From assembly GCF_004664715.2 (NCBI RefSeq), contig NC_051074.1:14741178-14805177 (forward strand): a stretch of 64,000 nt of DNA, read 5' to 3'. Both the position numbers and the translations under genes were made by a program. The notes beneath the pieces are model-generated. The model was not told the DNA's origin. It did no database searches and worked only from the letters and a program-made list of their open reading frames with translations. The DNA comes from Peromyscus leucopus. Lineage: Eukaryota; Chordata; Mammalia; Rodentia; Cricetidae. Numbering within the stretch: the first letter of the stretch is position 1; every line of letters starts with the position of its first letter. Of the stretch, positions 33,381 through 44,780 are shown piece by piece.

Positions 33381-35800
33381 AGATCCAAACATAATAAGAG
33401 ATGGTGTTTGTTATCCTAAGCTTTATGCCAAATAAACAAATAATCACTAACTATAATATTTTGACTCTGCTTTTCAACCCCCAAATTAAAAATTACAACA
33501 ACAAAAGTATCTGTAGGGAAAATAGTCACACAATTATTTTGAAAAAAAAAAAAAAAGGCAGTGCATGTTGAGATGAATGTTCCTTGTGTGGGTCCTGGAA
33601 GTAATTTGACCTTTGTAAGAATAAATTTAACACCACTGGCCCATCTCAAAAGAAACATTTTCCACAATCATGTGAAAATTTGTTGAACAATGTCGGTTTT
33701 ACACATAGATGAAATAAGGCACAAAAATGAGTAAAGGAAAGGATTACCTTTAGATTCTTTGATAGCTTTAGTTATAGGAAAGAATCTAGTTAACTTCAGT
33801 TTGGGTAGTTGGCAGAATGGAACATCTGCTTTCTTAATCTAGAGGGAGCTATAAACAAAGTTTTGAGTTCTTTAATAGAATGGCTGGAAATTTCTATTGA
33901 ACTTTATAGCAGATGAAGAAATGCAAGTTTTCTAAATGATACCTAGATCATTAGTTTGCACTGTTTTACTGCAGAGTTGTTAGAAAATAGATAAAATCCT
34001 AAACATGTTCATCTTTGTAAATTTCAAGTCATTTGAAATTCTTTAATACCTCATGCTATTAAATTTTAGTAACCTAGATGACCAAGTATATTTTTTTTCA
34101 TTTGAGTTGACTTGGAGTCAATTGTGTTAACAACAATGGGATTAGGATCCAAGGAAATGAATATCATTTATCACTAGCATCTTATTAATTGAAGTCAAAT
34201 CAGATCAGTGCATTACATTTGGTGTTCTGATAAGCATAGTTTCCTCGTTTGACTTTTGGAGTCACAGAAAGCCATTGATGTGACAATATGGTGAGTGAAA
34301 GCCCTGCTAGCTAACAGAAAAATGGCACAGTATAAGGCATTCCCATGAAATCCAGTTCAATGAAAGACACTGTTTGAGGCTCTCTGAATGAATTACAGCC
34401 TGGTGAGATATAAAAGCAAGAAAATCATTAGCATAGACAGTAGAGATGCTAGGCTGCCGTGCTTTTATATGCCAATTTAATGTTTGTGATTATGCTGCAT
34501 AGATTCAGTCCTTCATAAACCCATTTCTATGGTAACAAGGGAATGTTGAAAGCCCTTAGCGTACAAGAAAGACTTTAGAAAATTTTGACTAGTCTAAAGA
34601 ATACATTATCTTCTTTTAATGCACAAATTTGAGAAATTGAAAATTACTGAATAACGCATGAAGTAGAAGATCCGACATCTTATAGATGAGCTTGCTGAAA
34701 GCCTCATTTGATAGCTTATTAAATGCAGCTGGTGTACCTAAAAGTAAGACTAAAGGGGAGAGAAAAGAGTTGAGTCTGTAAAATGCTTTAGTCTAAATAA
34801 GCCTTCAGCTCTTTGGTGATAGAAGGAAATGCATCCAATCTTCCTGCTGGAATTTGCTTTTAGGATCTCTTACAGTTTCTGAATGGGATACTGTGAGATG
34901 CAGCACAGATTTCAGGACCACATAAACAAAGAAAAGATAACCCCTGGAAACTTTTAATAATCTGGTTGCCTTGTAAAAAGCTCTCTTCAGAAATTAACTC
35001 TGGGGACTTTGGCATTTATTTTCTCATAACAAGGGTGAATCGATTGTTGAATGGTTGAAAGCACACAATGCATATTGATCTGTTCATGCATAGCCACTTT
35101 CTCCCAGCAGGCACTTTCCTGCTTGCAACATATTTTTAAATAGGATTACTACGCATTAAATTACAATGACCTGGAGCAAAGGTCAACAAAAGTAAAATTG
35201 CCTTGGTTCATCATAGTTTGAAGCACTGCCTGGAGCAGTTGTTTTTCTTGGTGGAAGTTGACCTGGGGATATATTTGGATGGCTGCTTCAATGTCTAGAA
35301 CTGAAAAAAAAAAAAAAAAGCAAAATTCCTACTAAAAAATATTCTCATAGCTAAAATGTCAACATGGTCAAATGTTCATACCATAATGACAAAGTTTTAA
35401 GGACTTTTTATTACGCAATATATTTTAATCAAAACAGCCACCTACAGAGTACTGACCCAAGAAATTAGACTAATTTTGTTCAATGTCAGAATGCATATAT
35501 ATAGTTGGAAATCTGTATTTTTGCAACGAACACAGAGTATATTGTATAACATGTGATAGAATATGATCATATTTTGGAGATCAGAGATCCTGGTTTTATG
35601 AGCTAACAATTTTTTTTCTGTTTAGTTTACTTTCTGTTTGTTTGTCTAAGGTTGAGAAAGATGATAGGTAACTAACTAATTGTCTAAAGCATTAAAGGGA
35701 GGGTCTTCATAATTAATATAAGGGAATAGGAAGACATAGAATATGGATAAATTAATATTTTATAGAACATAGTTTTTACAATCTGAGTTTTACTGTTTTG
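33381..35800. other. Repeat-poor interval
   Basis: About 2.4 kb with no SINE, LINE or LTR that I can recognise, apart from A runs at 33541-33556 and about 35305-35319. An imperfect dyad ATTTCTATGGTAAC (34523-34536) resembles an RFX X-box. Even composition from 34200 to 35000 is compatible with conserved non-coding DNA. No coding frame. Confidence 0.5.
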
Positions 35801-35927
35801 TTTCTTGAGATTTCGCTCTGTATCCTTGTTTGGCCTGAAACTTGCTGTGTGGTCCAGACTGGTCTCGGATCTGCCTCCTTTCTCTTTTGAGTGCTAGGAC
35901 TAAAGGCATGCACAGCTTACCAGGCTA
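35801..35927 (-). mobile_element. B1-type SINE, diverged and shortened
   Basis: 'TTCTTGAGATTTCGCTCTGTA', 'CCTGAAACTTGCTGTGTGGTC' and 'TTGAGTGCTAGGACTAAAGG' with 'CATGCACAGCTTACCAGGC' occur in reverse-complement B1 order, with a deletion before the 'GATCTGCCTCC' part. Confidence 0.75.
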
Positions 35928-36497
35928 CATAGTATTTTTGAACACTAAGAAGAAATGTTATAAAGGCTTTGTTACTCTCTTCCTATCGATCCATTATTAT
36001 TCCATTATTCAACTTAAATGGTTATTTCACAATCTCTCAGGATTTCTTCTCTGTTCATCAGTTTAGGGAAACATGCTCACTTACTAATGTAGTAAACTTT
36101 TCTCTGAGAAACCTAGAGACCAGAACTATAAAAGTTTATGAGATCCAAAGTTCTTATTTAGATAGCTTGCTTATCTAATCATCTTCTTTGCCATACTCTA
36201 TTATTCATTGTGATTTCATTATTAGAAGAAAGATGTTTGATTTAGAGTTTCTGAAAACCTGGTATTAAGTCACAGAAGCTCCTACGATTAGAGTTATTAG
36301 AGTTAGGGTTAGAAGGTAAATGGCAAAGTTTAACATTGCCTTTGAGCATCTTATTTTAGATTTTATTCTTACTAGAGAATCATACTTAATCTCAGGTCTT
36401 CTGGTTTGCATTCTTATCCTTTTCATAGAGATTTCTTACCTTTCACTAAATCCCTGTTTAAGTAGCCCTTCGCTTAGCTTTGCCCCTCTTGCTCACC

Positions 36498-36548
<51 letters not shown>

Positions 36549-36549
36549 T
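36498..36549. repeat. (TTTA)n microsatellite
   Basis: Thirteen uninterrupted tetranucleotide units. Confidence 0.98.
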
Positions 36550-36569
36550 CTCTTTCTTTTTCTTGATAT

Positions 36570-36654
36570 TTAGTTTTTAGAGATAAAGTCTATGTAGCCC
36601 GCAGGCTCAGTACCTCAAGGTCTGAGGTTACAGGTGTGTGTCACTGCACCTAGT
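36570..36654 (-). mobile_element. B1 fragment, diverged
   Basis: 'TTTTTAGAGATAAAGTCTATG', 'AGCCCGCAGGCTCAGTACC' and 'GAGGTTACAGGTGTGTGTCA' are compatible with a gapped reverse-complement B1. Confidence 0.4.
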
Positions 36655-36984
36655 AGGTTGTTTTGAAATAACACTGTGGGCTTTCCTGCTAGCCCTGTTT
36701 GTCATGTTTCTATCTTAGCTTTGTTGTGTAGATTTTTTTCCCCCATGCTCCAGGTAAATTTCATATTCTCCTGGGATGGCTACAGGAGGCTCTTTAGCAA
36801 ATTCCTATAGTGCATACCAAGTTAGTTTCCCTTTATTTCTTCCAAAGCATATTCCTTTTGACTGAGGTAGACACTTATCAATACATTTACTTGTTGACTT
36901 CCCTCAACTGGAATACAAATGTCAATAGGGAAGGTGATTGATTTGTTGGTATTTCACCTTTATCTCGAACATCACTGGACATAG

Positions 36985-37375
36985 TGCTAATGAGAAATCA
37001 GCCTGACTCCATTTTTCAATCAGGAGCTATTTATTAATAATATTCTAGTTCAGTTAGATTTCTGTTCACTGTAAAACTTAAATTTCTGTTTCTCAGAATT
37101 GGGCTGCACTCCCTGCCCCCATCCCATGACCACAGAATGGTTATATTACAGGTATTCCTGGGAGATTTCCTTAACTTCTTAGTTTTGATTCTGTAGTCAT
37201 GCTTGCTTGCAAAGTATCCCACACTTTAGTTTTTCCCTATAAAAAGAGCTATAGAAACTGACTCTGAAATGCTGTCTTAATCACTGACCTGGGGGAGACA
37301 GCTTCCAGAGAGGCTCTGATGCTCACAGAATAAAGTTTGCTTTGGTGTGGTCATAATTTATGGTCAGTGGTCCTT
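36985..37375 (+). mobile_element. Probable solo LTR (class I-like), ends uncertain
   Basis: The left part reads 'TGAGAAATCAGCCTGACTCC' with 'ATTTTTCAATCAGGAGC', typical of the start of class I endogenous retroviral LTRs. A TATA box (TATAAAAAG, 37238-37246) is followed 90 bp later by AATAAA (37329-37334) and the GT-rich 'GTTTGCTTTGGTGTGGTC'. The U3-TATA-R-polyA arrangement is the evidence. I could not match a 4-bp target duplication, and the right limit is a guess. Confidence 0.5.
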
Positions 37376-37693
37376 CTAATGTCTATGGGATCAACCCTAA
37401 ACAAACAATAGTTGAGAAACTAAAAAGAAAGCAGAGTTTTAAAGATGAAAGGCCTCACCATAATGTCACCTACATGAAGACTAAAATGCTCACTGCCAAT
37501 GAGATTGCCTCAGCTGCAGTTCATGACCTTTCAAGGAAGATGTAAAGGTAAGAGACCGAGCCTATTTCCTTACATTTATAAAATTTTAAACCTCAACATT
37601 TTATTTTAACCTCAACATTTTCATATTTTAATTCATTGGACCCTTATGATAATTTATTTTTAAATTGACATTGTCTGTCTTCTGGGAAAAGAA

Positions 37694-37717
37694 GAAAAAA
37701 AAAAAAAAAAAAAAAAA
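37694..37717. repeat. Poly(A) run
   Basis: An uninterrupted run of about 24 A, just left of a B3. As that element is in plus orientation, the run is not its tail. Confidence 0.9.
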
Positions 37718-37738
37718 CCTAAGCTGAAAATTAGGAAC

Positions 37739-38062
37739 AGGGGAAATGGTCCTGTCATTAACGTGCCTGGCATACAAGCGTGAGTCTGACCTTGGGTCTC
37801 AGCCCCCCTATGAAAAACTGGGGGTGGTGATTCACACCTGTAATCCTCAAAACTGGGGAGATGGAGACAGAAGGCTCTCTGGAATGCACTGGCCAGTGAG
37901 TCATACACAGTGGGTGAGCAACCAATTGAGAGACTGTATCTCAAAATTTAAGAGAGCTATAGAGGAAAAACTGAATGTTGACCTATAACCTCTCCATGAA
38001 CATGGCCACACATAGGTGCTCACAGACAAGAGAATGTCCACATGATTGTATAACACATGCAC
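37739..38062 (+). mobile_element. B3-type SINE
   Basis: Head 'GTGCCTGGCATACAAGCGTGA' with 'CTGACCTTGGGTCTCAG', body 'GGGGGTGGTGATTCACACCTG' with 'TAATCCTCAAAACTGGGGAG', then 'GAGAGACTGTATCTCAAAAT' and a CACATG-rich tail. This is the tRNA-like head plus long body of B3. Confidence 0.7.
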
Positions 38063-38136
38063 AAGGTATGCAAATAGGAGGTGTAACCCTTTAGAGAGTA
38101 ATGATTACTAATATTCACGAATTTGACTTCATACAT

Positions 38137-38335
38137 GGGGTTGGGTGGATGGATCAGAGCTCGAGAGTGGGTATTGCTTTTATAGAGAATCTCTTTTTAA
38201 TTCCCAAAACCCACGTCAGTCAGGTGATCACAACCACCTGTAACTCCAGTTCCAAGAAATCAGACACCCTCTTCTGGCTGCTGAGGGTACTGCACTAATC
38301 TTCACCATCTCTGCAAACACCTATTCACACAATTT
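38137..38335 (+). mobile_element. B2 SINE
   Basis: 'GTTGGGTGGATGGATCAGAGC', 'AATTCCCAAAACCCACGTCAG', 'GTGATCACAACCACCTGTAAC' and 'GACACCCTCTTCTGGCTGC' occur in B2 order. Confidence 0.8.
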
Positions 38336-38966
38336 ATGCAATATATTGCTTTGTTCCTGGCATAGGAGAAGGTTATTCAGTTCTGCTGCTCAATGGCAAA
38401 CTTATTGTTTGAATATAAAATATTAATGTAATATTTAGAAAACCTAGCACTTCATCTATTATAGTTCATACTAGAAACTAGCTCCATAAAGTGAGTCCCA
38501 AGCAGTCTATTGGAACAGGAAATGACAGGGATACTGAGGAGAAAATATCATCCCCCAAGGAGAGCCACTGTTCGATCAAGGTGACCAAGGACAATAATTT
38601 AAAATGTAAGTCAGAATACCAGGAGTTTAGAAATAATTGGTGAAATAGTTCTGTTCAGTTCCCTTGAATTATTATAGCTCATTAGATATGAATTTATTCA
38701 AAAATTCAGGTATTTTAAGACCACCATATTTGGTGTGAAATCTAACAAATAAACAAAAAAATGAGGAAGACTCATTGGTTAATCAAGGAAATTGTGAAGT
38801 TCCAGTAAATCCCAGGTTTCTCTTTGGGAAATCTTTCATAACAGAATGTATACTTAAAAAAGGGGGGTGGGTGGGGGAGGTTCCTGTGTAAGCCAAGAGT
38901 CTTGAGCTCACTACTGTGTATTAATTCTCTACAGGTGAGTTTGCCTTGTTCCTCAGAAGAAGGAGT

Positions 38967-39001
<35 letters not shown>

Positions 39002-39221
39002 GAGATTAAGAAAGGATAAGGAAGATCTTTCTTATTATTACTCTTTTTTTTTTCTTCTGCTTCCACTCCCACCTCCTTATTGTTCTTCCTGGGCTTTATT
39101 TACTTACCACCCCCAGTGAAAGGATATGTTTTTGTTTTAAGTGTTGAGTGTAGTAATGACAACAGGCAGAGTGCTTGAAAGGTTAGAAAGGCTAGGAAAT
39201 GGGAAGATTTGTCCTTAATAT

Positions 39222-39224
<3 letters not shown>
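38336..39224. other. Intergenic with a 28-nt poly(T) run
   Basis: Single-copy sequence apart from a G-rich patch near 38862-38880 and an uninterrupted T run at 38968-38995. Nothing SINE-like follows the run, so its origin is unclear. Confidence 0.55.

Positions 39225-39225
<1 letters not shown>

Positions 39226-39271
<46 letters not shown>
39226..39271. repeat. (TG)n microsatellite
   Basis: About 23 uninterrupted TG units ending in GCACATG. Confidence 0.98.
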
Positions 39272-39272
<1 letters not shown>

Positions 39273-39332
39273 ACATGTGTAAGAGAGAGTGAGAGATCTA
39301 TCAATTGCTTGATCTTGGGACTTGGTACACTT

Positions 39333-39335
<3 letters not shown>

Positions 39336-39387
<52 letters not shown>
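39336..39387. repeat. (CT)n microsatellite
   Basis: About 26 CT units, a homopurine-homopyrimidine tract, 65 bp from the TG array. Confidence 0.98.
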
Positions 39388-39391
<4 letters not shown>

Positions 39392-40208
39392 TCAGCGGTC
39401 TTTTTATAGTTTAGTATTTTAAGTGCTGAAAAACTTAACTTTGACAACAATATGCAAAACCTATTGCACATCTATCAGCTCTGTTATAGGGGCCTATCTT
39501 TACTTTCTATCTTGATTATATTCACTTGATATTGGGTCATGAAAATTCAGGTAGAGATTCTCAGTGATCCTCCTGGCTGATCCTTAGATGAGAGGGGAGG
39601 TAGAAGAGAAAGGGAACATTCAATCTAGCAACTGTTTTGTTTTCATTTTAGTAGTCACAAAGGACTTTTGAAAAGCATACTACATTTTCTCTTTTCTTTC
39701 TACTTTTGCTATATCTTTTATTTCTTTGTGACATATTATCCATTTCCTTAGCTAAAATCCAATTTACAAACTTTGATACATGGGCTTATGAGTAGACATG
39801 TGTATGAAAGCACAATTCAGTTTCAGAGCAACAACGATGAATAATGTGAATGCACATACTAAATAATTTGACTAAAATATTTTTTTAAAGTTAAAATGAG
39901 ATTGCGCCTGATGAATCCATTGTATTTTGAAAGCATTATTATGTTGGAAATATATGCAATACATCTAACCTATTGGACAATATGGCAAAGCACAAAAGAG
40001 TACCAACTCTTTGCTTTCCTGATGGTATGGATGACTGGGAGCTTTGCCTTGCTTTTGTTTCCCAGCATCACAGTACAGTAGCATATTACATATCTCTATC
40101 CCAGAAATAATGATCCACCACTGTAGAAACAAGAAATGATAAATGGAACCATTGCATGTTGAGATCTGTTCTTATATTTCCCCCAAAAAACTGAACAATA
40201 AATTGAAA
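39388..40208. other. Intergenic, nothing recognised
   Basis: AT-rich, no repeat or gene seen. Confidence 0.5.
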
Positions 40209-40520
40209 CTACAGTCATGCACCATATAAAATAATTCAGGCAGTGAAGGATTGAGTTTATGGCAGTGATTCCACAATGCAGCTGAAAATTTTTGTTTCCT
40301 AGTGACACTGCAGTCATCATAATGGCCTGGTGCAACACTCTTCACACATTCGCAATGATACTGATATGAACACACCTACCATACTTCCAATCATAGAGAA
40401 CAGTAGGATGCACATTTACCTATTGTACATAATGCTTGATAGAGATATTAAAAAAGAATCGCGAGTTTATGTATGTGTTGTACCACATATTGTGTTATTC
40501 TAGATTTTACTTCTGCTTTT
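40209..40520 (+). mobile_element. Ancient mammalian DNA-transposon remnant, copy 2
   Basis: The terminal sequence 'CTACAGTCATGCACCATATA' (at a TA target), then 'TAGTGACACTGCAGTCATCA', 'ATGATACTGATATGAACACA' and 'TATTGTACATAATGCTTGATA', matches in order a mammalian-wide DNA transposon also present at 28205. Only the left part of the element remains. Confidence 0.55.
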
Positions 40521-41101
40521 ATATATATTTTGTTACTTCTTCAAATTTTTATCTAATTCAACTGGTTCAACTTGACATTTCATTCCAACATTTTTCACTG
40601 ATGATTTATATTTTTGATAATATATAATACTAATTCAGATTTTCCTAAACTAAATCTAATTTTGTTTTCCACCCATATTTCTTTTTACTAGCTTCATTTG
40701 TCGAGCTTCTGTTCCTTTACTGAAATGGGAAATACCATCCAATTTAACATAAACTGTAACTTCATCTTTACTTCAAACCATTACTGGTGGTAAATGAGCC
40801 AGATTCACTTTTAACCATTTAATCACTTTCAGGGGAAGCTTTACTTCTATTATTTTCTTTTCCCTGTGAACTTCAAAATAGATTTTATTCTACATTGTTA
40901 TGTTGCATAGAAGAAATTTTAAATTAAGTACTATTTGAGACCAAAATATATTTCTGGAATCATAATGCTTTACATCTGTATTGTTTAATATTTGAAAAGC
41001 TTGTAATTTTCTATTGTGATGAACTAAAGTTGCTTTGTCTTTCACTTTTCCGGGTGTGCATTGTTTCTTCTTTTCTTTCTCTCTTTTTGTTTGTTTGCTT
41101 T

Positions 41102-41235
41102 GTTTTTTCAAGACAATTTTTCTGTGTAGCACTGGCTGTCCTGGAATTCTCTCTGTAGACCAGGCTGGAGGTAAACTCAGAAATCTGCCTGACTTTACCT
41201 CTCAAGTGCTGGGAATAAATTGCCACCACACCCAG
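41102..41235 (-). mobile_element. B1 SINE
   Basis: 'TTTTCAAGACAATTTTTCTG', 'CACTGGCTGTCCTGGAATTC', 'CTGTAGACCAGGCTGGAGG' and 'CTCAAGTGCTGGGAATAAAT' with 'CCACCACACCCAG'. It has a few small deletions. Confidence 0.93.
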
Positions 41236-42804
41236 TATCATGCATTTTTTTCAGGGTTTTCTTACTTTACACATGTCCATTTCAAAATTGAAAAAAATAT
41301 TAAATTATGAAAAAGGTTAGCATGTTTTTGTTGTTATATAATCTGAGGTGACAAAATACAATAACAATTTTCTTCGAGAAACTTTTATTTATTGATTGAT
41401 TTACTTTTATATTTATTTAGATGAGAGCAAAGATCTACACTTTTGGGATGCAAAGACTTTGGCAGTAGTACTTATTTATAAACTTTCCACATGTTCATAT
41501 AAATTTGTTTTTAATTATTGATCATATGGTCTGATTTTTCTCTGTAGGCCATTTTACCATTTATTTATTTATTGAGATTATTTTCAAAATATCCAAGGGA
41601 CAAGTTTAATGAAAAGACATATTTATTCTCAGCCTTACATTTTTAGTTGTACTTGTGAACCACCCTTGTTGTTTTGGCAAAACATTTATAATAATTTTGC
41701 CTAAAGCAGTCCCCTCTTTATTGGTTTTTAATTGATACTTCTTTTTTGAGCTTGTGCAATTTTTGGCAAATTATTTGTTTTAATGTTTACTTAAGAATTA
41801 AAAAATAATTGAAGTTCATTGTGACGATGCAACATAAAAAAGTGGTCAGGTAGTGAACGATCAATAAATACTATGGTTTTAATCTCCTGCTTCTGCTTTT
41901 GTAGTCTTATTGATCTACTTTGGCTTGCTAAGTACATAAAAACAATTGCTACTAGAACCTGATGTCTCTCTTCTCAGACTTGTATACAGTTGTGAATAAC
42001 TGCACAATTTAAACTTAAAATACTTTGATGTCTGCCTCCTATCCCCAACAAACTCTGATGGAAGAGAGACTAGATGGAATTAGATAGAAATAACTAAGGG
42101 GAATAAACTTAGTTTTACTATATAAGTATATTTATCATATTAATTACTGTGTGTTGCTTTACCCTAGGTATAGTGGCTTCTTTTTATCTCTACTTAAGAA
42201 ACTGGTTTTTAAGAAGTTAAATAATTTCAGATTATTGCAGTCTTGAATAATAAATCTGGCCATTAGATTATAGATTTTCCCAAATTACCTATGTTTTTTA
42301 TACACATAGGTCACCACCTATGTTTACTATGCCCAGGGCTTGGAAATAATATAATTGAATATCTAAATGTGAGCGAACATTCTTCAAGCCTCCTCACCTT
42401 ACTAGGTAATTCCTTTTCCATGTTTAATAACTCAGTGGCTAGTTTTGAAATTGTGTTTTAATCACATTTCCCTTGTCATTTCTTCCCCCCAAATCCTCTC
42501 TGTTGACGGAAGGAAGAAAAATGATGGTTTGAAAAGGTCCTTTTTTGAAATAATGGTGCTTTTGCAGGTTTTCTATCTTTAGTTCTTTAATCTAGCCAGA
42601 CCTGGCTGGATTAGATTGTATAAATCAATATTTTAACTTATAAACTAGCCAATATCTTACAAAACTCTACCTAGAATGACATTTCTGTGTTTTACCCAAT
42701 GGAGAAAATTCAGGAAATATTACTTAAAAATAGACAGATTACATTTAGTCTTGTCAGCATGTGCATATTTTCCATGTTATGTCACAGCTTTTGTTTTGTT
42801 TTGT
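41236..42804. other. Intergenic, AT-rich, nothing recognised
   Basis: No repeat family identified. TTTA-rich patches occur near 41390-41425 and 41563-41575. No coding frame. Confidence 0.5.
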
Positions 42805-42948
42805 TTTGAGACAGGGTTTCTCTTTGTAGTTTTGGTGCCTGTCCTGGATCTCGCTCTGTAGACCAGGCTGGCCTTGAACTCACAGAGATCCTCCTGGCTT
42901 TGCCTCCCAAGTGCTGGGATTAAAGGCCAGAGCCACCGCTGCCCAGCT
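42805..42948 (-). mobile_element. B1 SINE
   Basis: A well-preserved reverse-complement B1 after (TTTTG)n: 'GAGACAGGGTTTCTCTTTG', 'CTGTAGACCAGGCTGGCCTTG' and 'CAAGTGCTGGGATTAAAGGCC'. Confidence 0.96.
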
Positions 42949-42978
42949 TGTCATGTCACACCCTTATTGACCTACTTC

Positions 42979-43462
42979 TGTTGGGGATTATTTTTTTAAA
43001 GTGTGTTACTTTTGTTTATGTTGCATTTGTTTAACTCTGTGAAGCTGTGTTACTATGCCTGTCTAAAACACCTGATGGCCTAATAAAGAGCTGAATGGCC
43101 AATGGCAAGGCAGGAGAAAGGATAGGTGGGGCTGGCAGGCAGAGAGAATAGATAGGAGGAGAAATCTGGGAAGAAGGATGAAGAGGAAGGAGGAGGACTT
43201 TAGGGGACAGCCACCCAGCCACCCAGCTACACAGCCAGATACTGAGCAAGAAGGAAAGAAAAGGTATACAGGAATAGAGAAAGAGAAAAGCCCTGAGCCC
43301 AAAGGTAGACAGGATAATTTTAAGTTAAGAAAAGCTGACAAGAAACGAGCCAAGCTAAGACCAGGCATTTATAATTAAGAATAAGCCTCCCTGTGTGATT
43401 TACTTGGAAGCTGGGTGGCAGCTCCCCCTCCCCCGCCCCAAGAGCAAAAACAACCAACCACA
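42979..43462 (+). mobile_element. Solo LTR, cricetid type, perfect 6-bp target duplication
   Basis: It begins TGTTGGGGATTATTT and ends AACCAACCACA. TACTTC flanks it at 42973-42978 and 43463-43468, a perfect 6-bp duplication. Inside are 'AACTCTGTGAAGCTGTGTTAC', 'GGCCTAATAAAGAGCTGAATG', 'CAATGGCAAGGCAGGAGAAA', a purine-rich middle and 'AGAATAAGCCTCCCTGTGTGA'. The AATAAAG and AAGGCAGGA blocks recur in the LTR at 8669. A 6-bp duplication with TG..CA ends points to a class II endogenous retrovirus. No coding sequence remains. Confidence 0.88.
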
Positions 43463-43744
43463 TACTTCCTCCAAAATACATTCAGTTTTGTTGAGTAACC
43501 TTCAGTGGTAGGGCTCATCTGGGTTAACAGAACATGATCATGTTCATCTCATGAATTTTTTACTGATCTTACAAAAGTGTGATACATTATGTATTCAGCT
43601 CTAAATTAATGATTTACAAGGGGACATAACAAAGATATTTATCAAATTTTAACAGACTAGCAATATAGTAGCTATGTCTAAAATTTAAGATGTAGTACAC
43701 TATTCAATAAATAATCACTTACATAGTTCAAGAATAGAAAAAAA

Positions 43745-44330
43745 CTTTACATTGTAGTCTGTAGCAGTTTTCCTTACAGCACTCTTTCCCAGCCTTCTGA
43801 TTCTCCTCCAAGGAGGAAAGCAAAACTGACCCTTTATTAAAATATCCATACAGTTATCACACACATACATAAGTTTCTAAATGTATATGCCTTTTATAAT
43901 CTTAAATAAATAGTATAATATTATACATACATATGTAAAATCTATCTCATATTAGTTCATAAAAATTTTGTTTATCCAGAGTGAGATACAGTTAAATGGT
44001 AGACTGATTACATACCACAAATGGTTCAATTGGTTTCAATCTCTAGTACCATTTAAAAAAAAGATCAACTTTGCTTATGCCTTTACTATATATAGCATGA
44101 AATGTAGATGCACTATAGTTTCTTAAACTTTTCCCCTCTAAATAAATATTTAGGTTGTTCCAAAATTCAAGCTAGTGTAAACAGTACTACATTGAGATTT
44201 TTATCTTCCCTCTGTTGATGGGTGTTCTTGGCTGACTCCTGTGCATATATTGTTTGTATAATCAGAATTGAAGTCAGTGACTACTAAATGCATTATGTTC
44301 ATTCTGGTGTAGTGATTGGTTGCCTTGTCT
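43745..44330 (-). mobile_element. Ancient L1 (L1M-like) 3' fragment, antisense, interrupted
   Basis: The plus strand has 'TAGATGCACTATAGTTTCTTA', 'AAATATTTAGGTTGTTCCAAA' and 'GTAAACAGTACTACATTGAGA', the usual antisense order at the ORF2/3'-UTR end of old mammalian L1s. It is split by an ID element at 43976-44066. Confidence 0.55.
43976..44066 (+). mobile_element. ID SINE, diverged, with decayed target duplication
   Basis: 'GAGTGAGATACAGTTAAATGG', 'GTTTCAATCTCTAGTACC' and an A-rich tail match the tRNA-derived ID head. The flanks AATTTTGTTTAT (43964-43975) and AACTTTGCTTAT (44067-44078) agree at 10 of 12 positions, a decayed target duplication within the older L1. Confidence 0.65.
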
Positions 44331-44615
44331 TATAGTTCAGATTAGTACAGTTTTTCTTCTGCTAAGTCAAATGTACAAGCATTCCTAATTAAAATAACAT
44401 TTTGAACCACAGAGAGTATAGGGCCAGACAGCGCTACAGAGTAAGAACCTGTATCAACAGCAACAAACTAACCAACCACCTGAACAGACAAGCAAAACCC
44501 ACATTACATTTTCTTACTGTAGACAATAAGATGTGCTACTTTTGCTGGTTTATATTTTGAAGAGTAAAATGACAAACATCTAATTTACTTATTGAAAAGA
44601 AAAAACTATTTTATG

Positions 44616-44618
<3 letters not shown>

Positions 44619-44660
<42 letters not shown>
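44619..44660. repeat. (ATT)n microsatellite
   Basis: Fourteen uninterrupted ATT units. Confidence 0.98.
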
Positions 44661-44664
<4 letters not shown>

Positions 44665-44665
44665 C

Positions 44666-44780
44666 ATTTTTCATGTAACCAGAGCTGGAACTTGCCATAT
44701 AGTTGAGTTGACCTTAAATTTCTAATACTCATACTTTACCAAATACTGGGATTACAGGCATACACCACCACACTCCACTG
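44666..44780 (-). mobile_element. Old B1-type SINE, diverged
   Basis: 'AACCAGAGCTGGAACTTGCCA', 'TTGAGTTGACCTTAAATTTC' and 'AATACTGGGATTACAGGCATA' with 'CACCACCACACTCC' occur in reverse-complement B1 order. Confidence 0.75.
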
